Of a stretch of 64,000 nt of DNA, positions 1-12,800 are shown piece after piece. The DNA is from Adineta steineri (lineage: Eukaryota > Rotifera > Eurotatoria > Adinetida > Adinetidae): contig CAJNOI010000108.1 of the NCBI GenBank assembly GCA_905250115.1, positions 71,954 to 135,953 on the forward strand. The letters are read 5' to 3'. The notes under the pieces are model-generated. The model worked only from the letters and a program-made list of their open reading frames with translations, made no database searches and was not told the origin of the DNA. The translations under genes were made by a program, and so were the position numbers. How positions within the stretch are numbered: position 1 is the stretch's first letter; each line of letters begins with the position of its first letter.

Positions 1-161
1 ATATATATACATATACACATACGTATATATATATATATATAGATATGTGTCATTGCTCTTGAATAGCAAGGTGAGAGAAAAAGAAAGAATAAAAAAAAAA
101 AGTATATCGATATACATTTCCTTTTCTTCATTTTTTTTTCTTTTTCTTGAACTGTTCAATC

Positions 162-3100
162 ATGAAGGAGGTCACATACTTCTATAATGTAAGTAATCAA
201 TCTTAACATGTAATCATAAGCAAGAAAAAACGACGAAACCAAATCTGAGTTATTGTTTTTAATCAAAAATCAGACATTCAATTTCTTTTTTTTCTTGTCG
301 TCTTACTTTACTTTACATACTATTTGATAATGATATAGAGTACTTAGACAATAGTCTATCAAAACGAAGACGACTAGACCGTTAGAAGAATACTTGAAAA
401 TGCGTACCTATAAGTTGTCCAATATAAACATATTTTTTTTCTTTAACATTTTTGTAGAGGTGATGAATAACGAAATATTACAGAACGATGATAATAATTC
501 TAAACAAATAATATTATCAAATACAGATGATTTAGAATTATTACCACATTTTGAAGAATTTCAATATTCTTCAAATAGTAATGATTCATTATTACAATCC
601 GATCAACATATGGATACAGCAACATCATCAACAGATGATTTAACAAAAACAAATCAATATTTATCATCGAATTTTTATTCGAAAGATTCAGCACTTGATT
701 TATCTGATGATAATTTCAATCGACAACATATTTTAGATAATGATGATGAACACGAACAAATTGTATCATTAACAACATTACAAGATAAAAGTAAACAGAA
801 TTTAGTATTTTGCCTTTTTTCTTCGCCTTCATTTTTCATCTACTCAAAAAATTTTTATCATAAAAATCAAAGGTTAAAAAAATACTTTTAGGCAGCTCCT
901 ATACAAGATAGTAAAAGAGATTATCATAGATGGCCTTACTCACGCGTGCATTTTTCAGTTCAACTATCCTTGAGTGTTTTTGGTTATGTTTTGATATATC
1001 ATTAGACATATGCATATTGTCCATCGGGTTGTCTCACTCCCATTCAATCTAAACTGATTGGCTATTAACTAATCCTACATTGTATTGTCGCCCTTCGAAA
1101 AGAGCTCATCACGCTCGTTCTTTATTTACATATATGCATTGACCAGCTAATGAAGTATATATATATGTACGTGTTGAAGAAAGACAAGCATGTCTAAAAT
1201 GGACTTTATAGGTATGCAAATATGTTAAAAAATGAGATACGAAACACGCGTATGCCATATGTAGAAATGAGAGAATACAACAAAAAGTATACATACGTGC
1301 TAACGCACATTAATACGATGATTTTCATGTCGTTAAAATAAAAGAAGAAAAAAAAAGATGTTGTCTTTTGTTTGTCATTCTTTGCTCTTTTATTATTATT
1401 ACTATGTTTTTAACATGCCTTTCATTTCTTTTTTTAGCAAATGATACCGATAGTTATATTGATGATGAAACCATGCAAAATAATGATACAATGATTTGTA
1501 TTAATGATGAATTATATTTAACTGATGAGGATAAAAATAATACTCAACGAACAACATCATCAAGTTCATCCGAACATTTGATACCAAAAGAAAAACAAAC
1601 TGGTAAAAAGAAAATATTTATAAAATTTTGTTCTTCTTAACTCTTGTTTTCTTCTTCTAGGAATGTATTATAAAGCTTTTGGTAGTGCTGCTGCAATTCA
1701 ACTCGCTGAACAGTATCGTTGTGAATGGTTACAAGAAATATCATCACCAATACAAATTGAAAAACCTACTATAGAAACAGATAATGATCATCATCTTCGT
1801 ATTGTTCATCAACGACAAACAATTGGTGATAATGAAGATGAATTTTATTTATCTCCACAAATACTTCGTTCATCCTATTCTTGTCCAAATTTAATATCAA
1901 AATCAATATCATGTTCAATTTCTGAACGTTCATATTCATTAGCAACATTAGATGCATATACACATATAAATATAACACATGAAACATTAGAACGTATTTG
2001 GTTATCATTACTTGATGTTGCATATAGTGACAAAGATGATTATGAATTAGATGAATATAAATTACGACATATTATTGGTTTATCAAATTCATATTCAAAT
2101 ATGAATCAATCAATAATAGAAAAATCTCGTAGTCATAATGATATATTTTCTACAATGGAAAAAACAAATCAAAAATTTATAACAAAATATAAATCAAAAT
2201 CATTCGATATAACTTCATTAATGAAACAATCATCATCTATAAATAATTCAGCTAATATTGGTCTTTTACAAGGTGCAGATATATCCGAACCATTTGCTGA
2301 TCGTTTAATATCAACGTCAGTACAATCAGATCTTGAAAGTATGCAATCATTAGAACCTGAATTAATTCTTAATGAAAGTACTACTCCTACTTCTCCAGTA
2401 CAACAACTACCACAAGTATCACCATTAACTATAAAAGAACCATTGAATTATGTTTTTAATTTTTCACAACAACAACAACAAGAAGATAATGATGAATATG
2501 AATTAGAATCAATGTTTGAAATTGAAGATAAACCATTAGATATATCTTTATCAATTGAGAAAGAAGATAGTTCTCCTCCTCCTCCGATCATACAAATTGA
2601 AAGTACATATGCTGAATTATCAAAATTTCGTCCACATTCATTATCAACAATTCCAAGTTCAAGAGCAAGTCAATATGCGTCAAGTATTGATAGTGATGAT
2701 GTTTTTGAACAAGAAAATCAATCAAATAAAGACAATTATGATGATAATTATCAATATCATATGAGTGATGATGATCATGGAGTTATTGGCTCAGAATTTT
2801 CATCACCACGATCAAGACCATTATCATCAATACAAAGTCGTCCATTATCACCCGAACAATATCAGGTTAGTTAGTAAATATCAAGTATTTTAAAATCACG
2901 TGATTTCGTAGTAACAATTTGAGAGGGAAAGAGACATAACGCACCAACTTTTTTTACAGTTTCCCTGAGAAGATGTTCGTCACGACTTTCCGACATATAA
3001 AGTCTTCGGAATGACAAAGATCTAAAACAAGCAGGGTGTGAGTGTATAAGTCATTCTTCTCTCATAGTACACATCTACAGCCTTACTGTCACCAGATTCA

Positions 3101-6100
3101 CCTGTATTTTTTTAAGCTATGGTCCCCCTGATCAACATGTTTTACGGACTCCCGGTAAAAAAAAGTCGAATCCGAACACCTGGATAAATTACCAGGTGTT
3201 CGGGACACCTAGTAGGTTTTGTCTTTGTCCCATCGAGACTAGATACGATCGCACTCAACGCCCTCTGAATCCGCCACTGGCAAAAATAATGACGTCATGA
3301 GATTTTTTCGAATGATAGATCGTAGTCCCGAAATATGACTAAATTTAACAGTAAAGCTGAGATTCTATTTGGTTAAATCACTACTTCAAAATATTTATTT
3401 TATAATTTTGATTAAAGAAAAACAATAACTACATAATTGATAACATATCAAAAAATTTGTTATTTACAAGACTTGTTAGTGTTTTCATCATCTCTATAAA
3501 ATAGTCGAAAATTACAGTTGTTATTATTGTTTCTAATTATAAAACAAATAAATAAGAAAATTTCACGCGTCGTGTTTTTCATATATATATTCATGTAATC
3601 AACATTTTATTAGTATAATATTAATTGAATACCATCGAAAAATAGACAATGTCACGGCTACTAGTTTCATGATTTGCTATTAATAAGTTATAAATCAAAA
3701 CAAGTCGAGATTAGATCTAAATTGAAAATAGATACATACTTAACCTTAAACAGATGTTCAACAATGAAAAAAAATATCCTTTTTTGTTTTCTTTAGCAAA
3801 TTAAATCAATAAATTTCGCTGATATTGATAATAATGTTTGGGAACAATCGATAAATAATGAACCAATACTTTCAGAAGATTTTAATAATTTATCATCAAT
3901 TATTCCAGTTGAATCATTTGATTGTAAATCAACTCATATAATCGATGAAATTGAACCAATTTTAGTATTTCATGATAATAATCATAATACAAATAGTTTT
4001 GTTGAACAAACTGATCAAACAATAATACATCCATTAATTCAAGAAGATTATATAACAATTGAACAAGAATTTGATATTAATCTTGATCCGAATGATCTTG
4101 CTGATCGTTTAGGACAATTAGATCATTCAGCAAATAAAACATTAGTTCATCAACAAGAAGAAATAATTAATATACATATATTTGATAAAAATGAACAAAA
4201 TTCGAAATTTAATATTGAAAATTTAACAACAATTGTTGATGAAATTCATCAAATTAATCAAATAAAAGTATCAACAGAACAACTTCTTTTACAACAATCA
4301 TTAAATAACGATAGTAAACAATCTTTAGCAACAATGAAACTACCTAATCATTGTAAAATGCAACGGATTGATAAAGTATCAGATTTAGAAATCATGAAGC
4401 AAGGTAAAGGTTTTAAAATTGGTTATATTGATCGACAAGGTACTGATCAACGTGTTATATTAACAAAACGTATTGAAGCTGGACCAGATATTATGGAACG
4501 TGATCCACATATTCGTTTACCTTATAAAGGACGACGATTATTAAATCATTTATTTAGTTCAGTATTATTCACAAATGGTTATAGTTCATTACAAGAAGAT
4601 GGAAAATTTCAACATTCAACTGAAAGTATTGAAGTACCAATTATTGGAACTAATCCTAAACATTTCGATGAGGTATGTAAGAAAATTAATATCGAAGTTT
4701 TTAAGAAAAACATATTTTGATTATATAAGTTCCAAAAAATCTTAGCTAATAATCGCACGAATGTCAAAGTAAAAGTTTAGAGTTTCAAGTTTTTAGACAT
4801 ATTGTAGCTTGTAACTGTGCTTTTTTTTCCTGAGCATCACCAGTCGACTCCATACTAGGGGTAGTACAGTTCCATTCTAGTCCGGTTTTCAGGAACTATA
4901 TAATAGTTCTTTTGACAGGAACTGATCTGTTCTTTGAATAGAACCGAACTGTCTGAAAACTAGTTTTTTTAGTAATACAAACAGATTTGAAACAGATCAG
5001 TTCCTCTGAAAGAACTGTTGAGACAGTTCAGTTCTTTTGACCAGTTCATCTAAACTTCGAACTGTCCTACTCCCTCTCAATACAGCCCAGAGTATCTCTT
5101 AGAGCAATCAAAAGCAGATGATTACAATTTTCAGGTAGAGTTTTTCGCGAAAACTCCAAATTCGTAGCATACTTAACTTGACCTAAAAATCTACATTAAA
5201 ATTCACTCACTTGATTTGTTATTTATACAAAATATATTAACTATGATTGAACAAGAAAGATGTATGATCATGAATTATGCAAATTACTTCTACTCCTAAT
5301 AATATCATAGTTCAAACGAGATTTATTATTTTGTGAGAAAATAAAATAATGTGTATCATATTTATTTATTTAGTCTGATATGATTTCTATTGATATTGAT
5401 GGTCCATCAACCATGCTCAATTCAATTTGTGAATCAATAGTTATAACTCAGGGTTCTGTTTATTCAAATAATTCTTTAAAATCTCAATTAGAAAAACCAA
5501 TATCACAATCTATATCTAATCAATATAGTGAACATCTTCGAGCATCTCATCCAATAAAAAAAGATAAAGTTGAAGTGATTGATTCTTGGCATGATCATAC
5601 GATTATTAATGGTAGTAGTACACCATGGCGTAGTCCATTTAAACCTACAAAAAAAACTCAATCATCTGTTAATACAACTTCAACATATAATTTATTATCA
5701 CATGATACGAAACAATCTCCTACGAATACAGAAAAACAAATAAAATTGACTCATGAAATTGCTCTATCACCTATTCCAATAATTATTGAAAAATGTTATC
5801 AAACAACAGCAACATCACCTATAACATTTCCACAAACAGTTGATCGTTCATCTCAATATAGTCCACCAATGAAATCTGATCAAGGTTTACAATGTTATTT
5901 TGAAACAATAACATCTTATACACAAGTATCACCTTATCAAATACCCGGTTTATTAAAAACACAAGATGGAATACAAACATATAATAATAATAATAATAAT
6001 TCACAATTTCATACATTAACAACACATGGAACAAAACTTGAACGTAGTGCTGATTCTGGTATTCTTGTTGATGATAATCATCATATTCCACCTCGAAAAT

Positions 6101-7943
6101 CAAATTCAAGTGTACAAGTTGATAGAAAAAGTTCATCATCTGATAGTGAAGATACATCTGAATTAACTACACGTCCAATTATTAGACAAACATCACCATT
6201 AATTAATCATACATATGAAAATACAATCATAGATAATCCGAGTCTAAATACATCAACAACAGAAATTGAACAAGAAATTTCACAATTATGTCGTGAACGA
6301 GCTCATATACTTGATTTACTTTCATTAAATTGGAGTCGATCAAATATTTGGGTAGAATTAACAGAAGCAAAATTAAATTATATTATTGGAGAAACAGGTA
6401 ATTAAATTATATCTTGAGAGTGGGTGTGGGTTTGAATATCTATAATTTTATTTTCTTACGAACAGTTGAATGAGCATTTTTTATAATCAATTCTATCTTT
6501 CAATAATTAAAATAAAAACCTTGTGAAGTTGCTCTTCTATATGATAACATCAGTCATTTATTGTCAATTACACAGACAATTGTACTTCAATAGAAGATTT
6601 TGTTACCTTGTTTAAATGAAATCATAATGAATATTTTTAAACATCTATTGTATTTGAAAGATAATTCTCAACAATAAATTCTTCTTATTATCTATTATTA
6701 CATTTTTAGACGCTCTTCTTCGTGCACTTTCATTTGATTCCACATCAGTTGATAATGAAACAGTTAAATTAAAAATGCAACAATATGAAGAAGATATGGC
6801 AGCATTAACACGACAACATTTAGTTGTTTATCGTGAACGTTTAGAAGCATCTAAAAAACAATTAGATATTAAAATTGATGAATTAGAATTACGAAAATCT
6901 TCATTAGAAAATCATCCAACAAATCGTATATCAACATATGAACATACTCCACGTTTAATCAATATCAAACGATCAAAATCATTTTTAAGTACAAGTGCAG
7001 AAAATTTAACAACACAAACAAATCAAGAGATTATTGCCAGTCATCCACAGTTACTTGATGTATCATTTTTAACATCAAAAACATCCGGTCTTCCATCACG
7101 TTTTACTGATAATCGATCGAATAATAATAATAATAATAATCATGAAACAATTCGAACAATTCATCGACCAACACCACGTTATCCTATGTCAAATAATCCT
7201 AAATATGATTATAATAATGGAAATTTATCACATATGGAAGGTTTAAGTAAAAGTCAACAAGCAATTTTAGATGAAACAGATAAACTTGTTAAAGATTCAC
7301 AACAATTACATACAGAATCAGCAACACAATTTGAACGTGCAAGAGAAAGTTTATTATCAAGGTAATTTTCATATTCAATTCTCTCGATAATAACTTAAAT
7401 ATAAAATCCAATCGAGAGATTGTTTAGTTCTCATCATTACCATTTTAAATTTAATTTGTCTGCGAATTTATTTTTCGTACAAAATCGCTGTCGACATAAA
7501 AATAATATTTTCTCCAATTTTAGCTCATAAATCTTTTTTTCGTGCGTGTGAAAACCAGGTAAATTTAATAACCTATACTCTTTGCATGATGCTCGGTAGC
7601 ATGGTTGTTTTTTAAAAAAATAAAATAAAATAAAATAAACTCAGATAATAACAAACTGGATTATTTTATTGAAATGATTAAAAACAAAAAAAAAATATTA
7701 AAAATGGATTGTAAATTAAATTAACAAAAAAATATTTAATAATATTTAATTTTTAGTGAAACACCAATTCGATTAGCACGTGCAAATATGGCTGCATCAC
7801 GTCTTGAATCATATTCAGGAAAGAAAACTTATTTACCAAATGATGTTACACTTGCTGAACTTTTTAAATATGAACAGTCATTAGCAAAGGAAACAGCAAA
7901 AAATACTCGACAACTTTATACAAAAACAACGACAAAATCTTAA
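162..7943 (+). CDS. Large Ser/Asn-rich protein of unknown function, eight exons
   Basis: Exons by GT-AG and phase: 162-188, 460-790, 1438-1602, 1661-2865, 3797-4672, 5374-6397, 6710-7361 and 7757-7943 (stop TAA). All junction phases agree and the sum is 4467 nt, or 1488 aa. I did not recognise the family. The protein is hydrophilic with long Ser, Asn, Asp and Gln tracts and (AAT)n Asn runs near 5982 and 7121. Three stretches look folded: one at 4350-4672 with GFKIGYIDRQGTDQRV and MERDPHIRLPYKGRRLLNHLF; a helical, probably coiled-coil stretch across the 6397/6710 junction (WVELTEAKLNYIIGETDALL, then EEDMAALTRQHLVVYRERLE); and the C-terminus (YLPNDVTLAELFKYEQSLAKE). A cytoskeletal or scaffold role is only a guess. 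There is no signal peptide or membrane segment. The start is the weakest part: exon 162-188 (MKEVTYFYN) has a good GTAAGT donor, but it may be an internal exon of a gene that begins left of the window. Confidence 0.75.
3172..3203. repeat. Perfect 12-bp inverted repeat (hairpin) in an intron
   Basis: CCGAACACCTGG at 3172-3183 is exactly the reverse complement of CCAGGTGTTCGG at 3192-3203, with an 8-base AT loop. It lies in the 931-bp intron 2866-3796, about 75 bp from a hAT-like terminus at 3279, and is probably internal to that transposon relic. Confidence 0.7.
3258..3279 (-). mobile_element. hAT-like terminal sequence (relic), one end only
   Basis: Read on the minus strand from 3279, the sequence begins CAGTGGCGGATTCAGAGGGC. 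It resembles hAT terminal inverted repeats and closely matches the right end of the MITE at 13983-14134 (CAGTGGCGAATTAAGGGGCG). I could not place the other end or a convincing 8-bp target duplication, so only this terminus is reported. Confidence 0.45.
4855..5078. mobile_element. MITE-like palindromic element inside intron 4673-5373
   Basis: The left end (TAGGGGTAGTACAGTTCC, from 4856) is mirrored by the right end: the reverse complement of 5059-5077 reads AGAGGGAGTAGGACAGTTC. Between them, GAACTG/CAGTTC motifs recur many times in both orientations, so the whole ~220 bp can fold on itself. There is no coding capacity. The family is undetermined and no clear target-site duplication was seen. 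Confidence 0.5.
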
Positions 7944-9805
7944 ACTTTTTCGTGTTTGATTTATACATTTTATTATACCGTCCATTTAACGATATCTTAT
8001 TACAAAACAACAATTATCACCGAAAAAAACGGTGTATGTTGGTGCTGTTCTATTTTAGTAATTGTGAAAATCGATGTATATCACATCGTTTGTGTAGTTT
8101 TCTTTCTTTTTTTGCTATTATTACTGTTGTTATACGACATGCTTTTCTGTGTGCGTGTGTGTGTGTTTGTGTGTGTTGGTTCTTATTTTTGAAATTTGTA
8201 TAAAGTACAAAAAATTCAAATAAATATAAAAAAGAGCTAAAAGCATGAATTGTATTGAAAAGAATTTTTGTAGATTCTTTACTATTAGTTGTAACAAGAA
8301 GCTTTACAAACTATTTATTTTTGAGGAAGACATGTGATACGAAATATAGATTCTTCTCAAGATATCACTTACTTAAGGAAAAACAATCATTTATGTATCA
8401 TTAGGTTCTTTAATCTATATTTCTATGTTCTATCTAGAGAATTCTAGAAAAAGTTAATATTGATTGTTGAAAGGCGGTATGACATTCAATAAAATAAAAA
8501 TAAAGAGATTTTGATATATTTAAAGCTCTCTTGTGTACGTCATCAATAGTTAAATTTTTCAAAAGATAATCATAAATATGGTTTTGTTGTATATAATTTT
8601 AATAATAAAATCTATATAGATATTTAAAAATTCTTATTATAAAAAGAAATAAATACTTGTTTATTCATTTGTAATAAGTATGAATTAATTCTTTCAAGAG
8701 TAGTATTCAACATCTGAACAAGTGACAATATTTCTTCATAAAGATAATAGACTATAATAACTTTTCCTCATTGTTATTTTAATCATCCCGAGTATGTACT
8801 TGATAAGAATGATGTTTGTAACATCTTTTTTTTTGGTTTCCCTAGACTATTTTTTTTTCTATTATTATTACTATTATTGTTGTTGAAATATGATAGGCTT
8901 TATCTATGTTGATTCTTATTTTTTTGAAGTTTATATTAAGAAGAATCTGACAGATAAACATCGAAAGAACTACAAAATATGAGTTGCATTTATAATCAAA
9001 GTCTTTCTTTCATTCTTTTTGTTATTTGATAAGAACAAGATTTTTCTACTAGATTGAACAAATAATTTTATTCTCTAAATAATACTCTTTTTAAATATTA
9101 TAGTCATATAAATTTACTTGATCTTGAAAAGAAAAAAAGAAAAAGACGAGAGAAAATGGAAAATCTTCTTTGTATGTGTGTTTTTTTATACTTGGTCGGT
9201 CACTATAGATATATATATTTTACGACCGGTATGTCGTGTCACTCATTCATCTTTATACACTATACCTTTTTTTTTCTCTTCTCTATCTCTTTTTGCATAA
9301 TTATTATAATTTTTCCTCAACTAAAAGGCGTCAAAGAATAAAGAAGAAGAGGAATATGATGAAGTAATAGCTGCCGAATAGTGCAGGTAATCGTCATTAC
9401 TATTCTTATTACAGTAAAGGATGTTGATGAGCACAGAATAATCTTTTCTCATTCTTCCGTTTTTCTTTTCTTTTACTTTCTTCTTCTTCTTCTTCTCAAA
9501 ATCCTTCAGCATGATGATTATTACTACTAAGCAAATCTTAGTTGAACGTCATCACTGTCGTCGTACAACAGAAAAAAAAGATAATGTTTTTACAATGCAG
9601 TGTTACTATTCCGCCTTCTCATCCTTCTATCTATTTATTTAGTATTAGTCGTGATTGAAATGTGAGTTTTCTTTCTTTTTTTTTTCATCCATATAAAATC
9701 TCTTGTTAATATAATATTGCTAATATTTCTTTTTTTTTCTTTCCTATTAAGATAGCAACACATCTATTTTGTTTTTATACATGTTTATATATATATAAAT
9801 AAATA
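7944..9805. other. Intergenic: 3' UTR of the first gene and upstream region of PDE1
   Basis: No gene is supported here. A candidate poly(A) signal AATAAA lies at 8219-8224 and a GT-rich microsatellite at about 8148-8178. The rest is AT-rich sequence with T tracts; short open frames around 7950-8200 and 9118-9512 are low-complexity and unsupported. The PDE1 promoter and 5' UTR presumably fall between about 9400 and 9805. Confidence 0.5.
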
Positions 9806-12800
9806 ATGCCAGGTCGAAAAATTCGATTAACTTCTGGTTCATCGCTTATTATCATTGGTACTTCATTAACAAATTCAGCATCTAAAACAATCAAAGGTAA
9901 TAACATGTTATTATCAATCTTGAGTTAGAAAAAAAAACGAACCAATTCAATCTTATACTTCACATCAGTTGTCATGATTATAAATTTACTAAAGCGATAT
10001 TTAGGCTAAAAGTATTAAAAATCAAAGATAGAAAAGAAAACGAGTATTATAAAACACACTTTCTCTTTTTTTTTCTCTTATTAATAATACCACACATTAA
10101 TCCGATCTAGTATTTTAACAGTATTGAAAATATAAATATTATTTTAATTATAAAAAAAAAACTGTAATTTACATAGTATATAATTTATGTTGTTTATGAC
10201 AGGCGTTAGGACGTTTTGAATTGTTTTAAGGTCATATAAATACATATCATTGCTTGGAAATGGCATAGACATTTTCTGATTAATAGAGAAATGTTTTCGA
10301 TTCATAAAAAACAAAAGATATAATGATATGATTGAATCATCTTGTAATATCCATCGAATTATTAGATTATTGTTGATTTGTTGTTTCCTTGGAGAAACAT
10401 ATATATGAGAAGTGCACTTTTCTTGTTTGCTAGCAACAAACTTCAATGATGATAATTATAGAGAATATATTTTCTACTTGATTAACAATACTAAAAATAA
10501 CTTATTAGCATATACACATACACATATTATGAGAGAAATAGAAAACAAGTTGTTATAGTTTTATCTGAAATAAATCAAATCAAGTTATGATTAGATTTAT
10601 TATATGATCTTTTATTCTTGTTTATTATATCTTTAGTACCAGGGACATCTAATACAAAACGACACCATCATCATCAGTCATCAAAATCTGCTAAATTATC
10701 ATCGACATCAGCAGCTATACATAACAATACAGGTTAATTATTTTTCTCTACACACATTAATCTATTTTCTTGGAAATCTTAAGTATCTATAAGACAAAAG
10801 AATATATGTCTATGCATAAGAGATGATGATGAATATTCATTGATATCTGTCTGTCTACAACGATAAAGTATAATTCTTCTTCTCGATGACAAAAGCTCGA
10901 ACTCCATTTATGTCATATAAATATATCAACATAGAACTACGACTTCTTTTTTCTTATTTCCTAGATTGATAGAATGCAAACACACAACATCTTTCCCATG
11001 TCAGTTATTTCCTTCTCTCGAGGTCCATTAGTTATTTCTATACGAATCTATTTGCTACTCTCTTCAGTCGATATTAGTCTTAGTTGAAGACAAAAAAAAA
11101 ATCGAGTTTTTTCCTTTACACATAAAAAACTATAATAACAACTAAAATTATGTTATCATCAGAACATGTACCATCAATATTCTTCAATAAATCCAGATCG
11201 ATTGATGAAACTAATCTTTATGATGGTGATATTGATGAAGGTGGTGCTAATAAAACTCCATATGATATTATCGAACATGATGTAACTACTTTAGCAAAAG
11301 CTAATAATTTACCACCACCTGATTCATTCGATGCATTACAACTTGGTAGTGAAAGGTAATTGAAAATTATATCTATACAAAAAAAGAAACATACATACAT
11401 TGAATTATTTTTTAGATTACGAACAATAATTGCTGCACTTCATTGTAATATACTCGTACGTAAAGAAGATCTTGTACGAAATTTGGATTATATCGCAAAT
11501 ATTCTTGAAGCTGTTCATCAAGATGAAACAAGGTAACTTGTTTTAAAAAAAGAAGAAAATTTTTATTTATGAAAAGAATGACACAGATTTTGTATATCAG
11601 ATTTAGATAAGCTACTTTATTTTCTTCGTTTTTTTTCTTCTTCTTTTATAATTTACATAAACAAAGCTTTATATAATCATTCATTCTAGCATACATAGTT
11701 TTTTTTTCTTCTCCTCTCTTCGTTATAAAGAATAACCACAACACTTATGACACCCACTATCATTATTTTGACATTGATGTTAGTGTAATAAAAAAAAAAC
11801 ATAGAGAAATTTTACTGATGATAATTAACATGTCGGCATTATAATATATAACTGAACTTTTTTTTTCTTTTTAGTTTTATTTTATTTTTTTTTGCTATTT
11901 TAGAAGATTAATGGAAGAAGATGACGGTGCATTATCAGAGATTGAACCAGATTCTGTACCAAATGAAGTACGAGATTGGTTAGCAATGACATTTACTCGA
12001 TCCATGTCAACAATTAAACGACGTCCATCAGACAAACCTAAATTTAAAAGTGTTGCACAAGCCATACGTGCTGGTATTATGGTAGACAGGTTTGTAGTTT
12101 TCATATATATTTACATGAATTTATAAATACAAACGAGATAAAAAAAGAAATTTTGAGTTCTAGTCTATTTATTTTATTATATCTTTCAGCTTTCACAGGT
12201 ATGACTTAAGCAGTTGCTCTTTAACTCTAGACGCAATCCGTATTTTTTGTCGTATTACTTTTCTTCTTTTTGATTATTCTCTGTCTCTAGCTATATTACT
12301 TTTTCTCTTGTTTTTTCTTCTGATTACCCTTTATCAGGCTTATTAAAGATTGGTATCAACATATAAAATTAAAGGTATGATTGAAATAAACAAAAATATT
12401 CAAATAAGAAATTAAAATCATTTGGTTTGATAATATGCATGCATGATCCCAGAACTATATATAATACAAAGATTTTTCAATGTGTGGCATCCATTTTGTT
12501 ATTGTATATATTTTTCTAGGTACCTGAGACGTTTATCTATCGACATTAAATTTAAGGTATTTTTGAGTTGTTCAATTTTGAAATTTCTTACATATAATGT
12601 TCCTTCTTCTTCTTGGATTAAATTTTGTTTTTTTGCACTTCATATTCACGCATACATCTATATAATGAATATTTCGATCTCTTTTTTCAATAAAAACTAC
12701 ACGCTTAAATCACATGAGACATCCTTTAGAATTTTTCGACGGAATGTTCCGGCTGTTAATACTTACATGAACCGACAAGTAAGTTAGTTCCCATAAATTA

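Noticed and set aside
1-45. (TA)n tract at the left edge as a regulatory site
   Set aside because: Simple repeat common in AT-rich DNA; nothing else supports a function.
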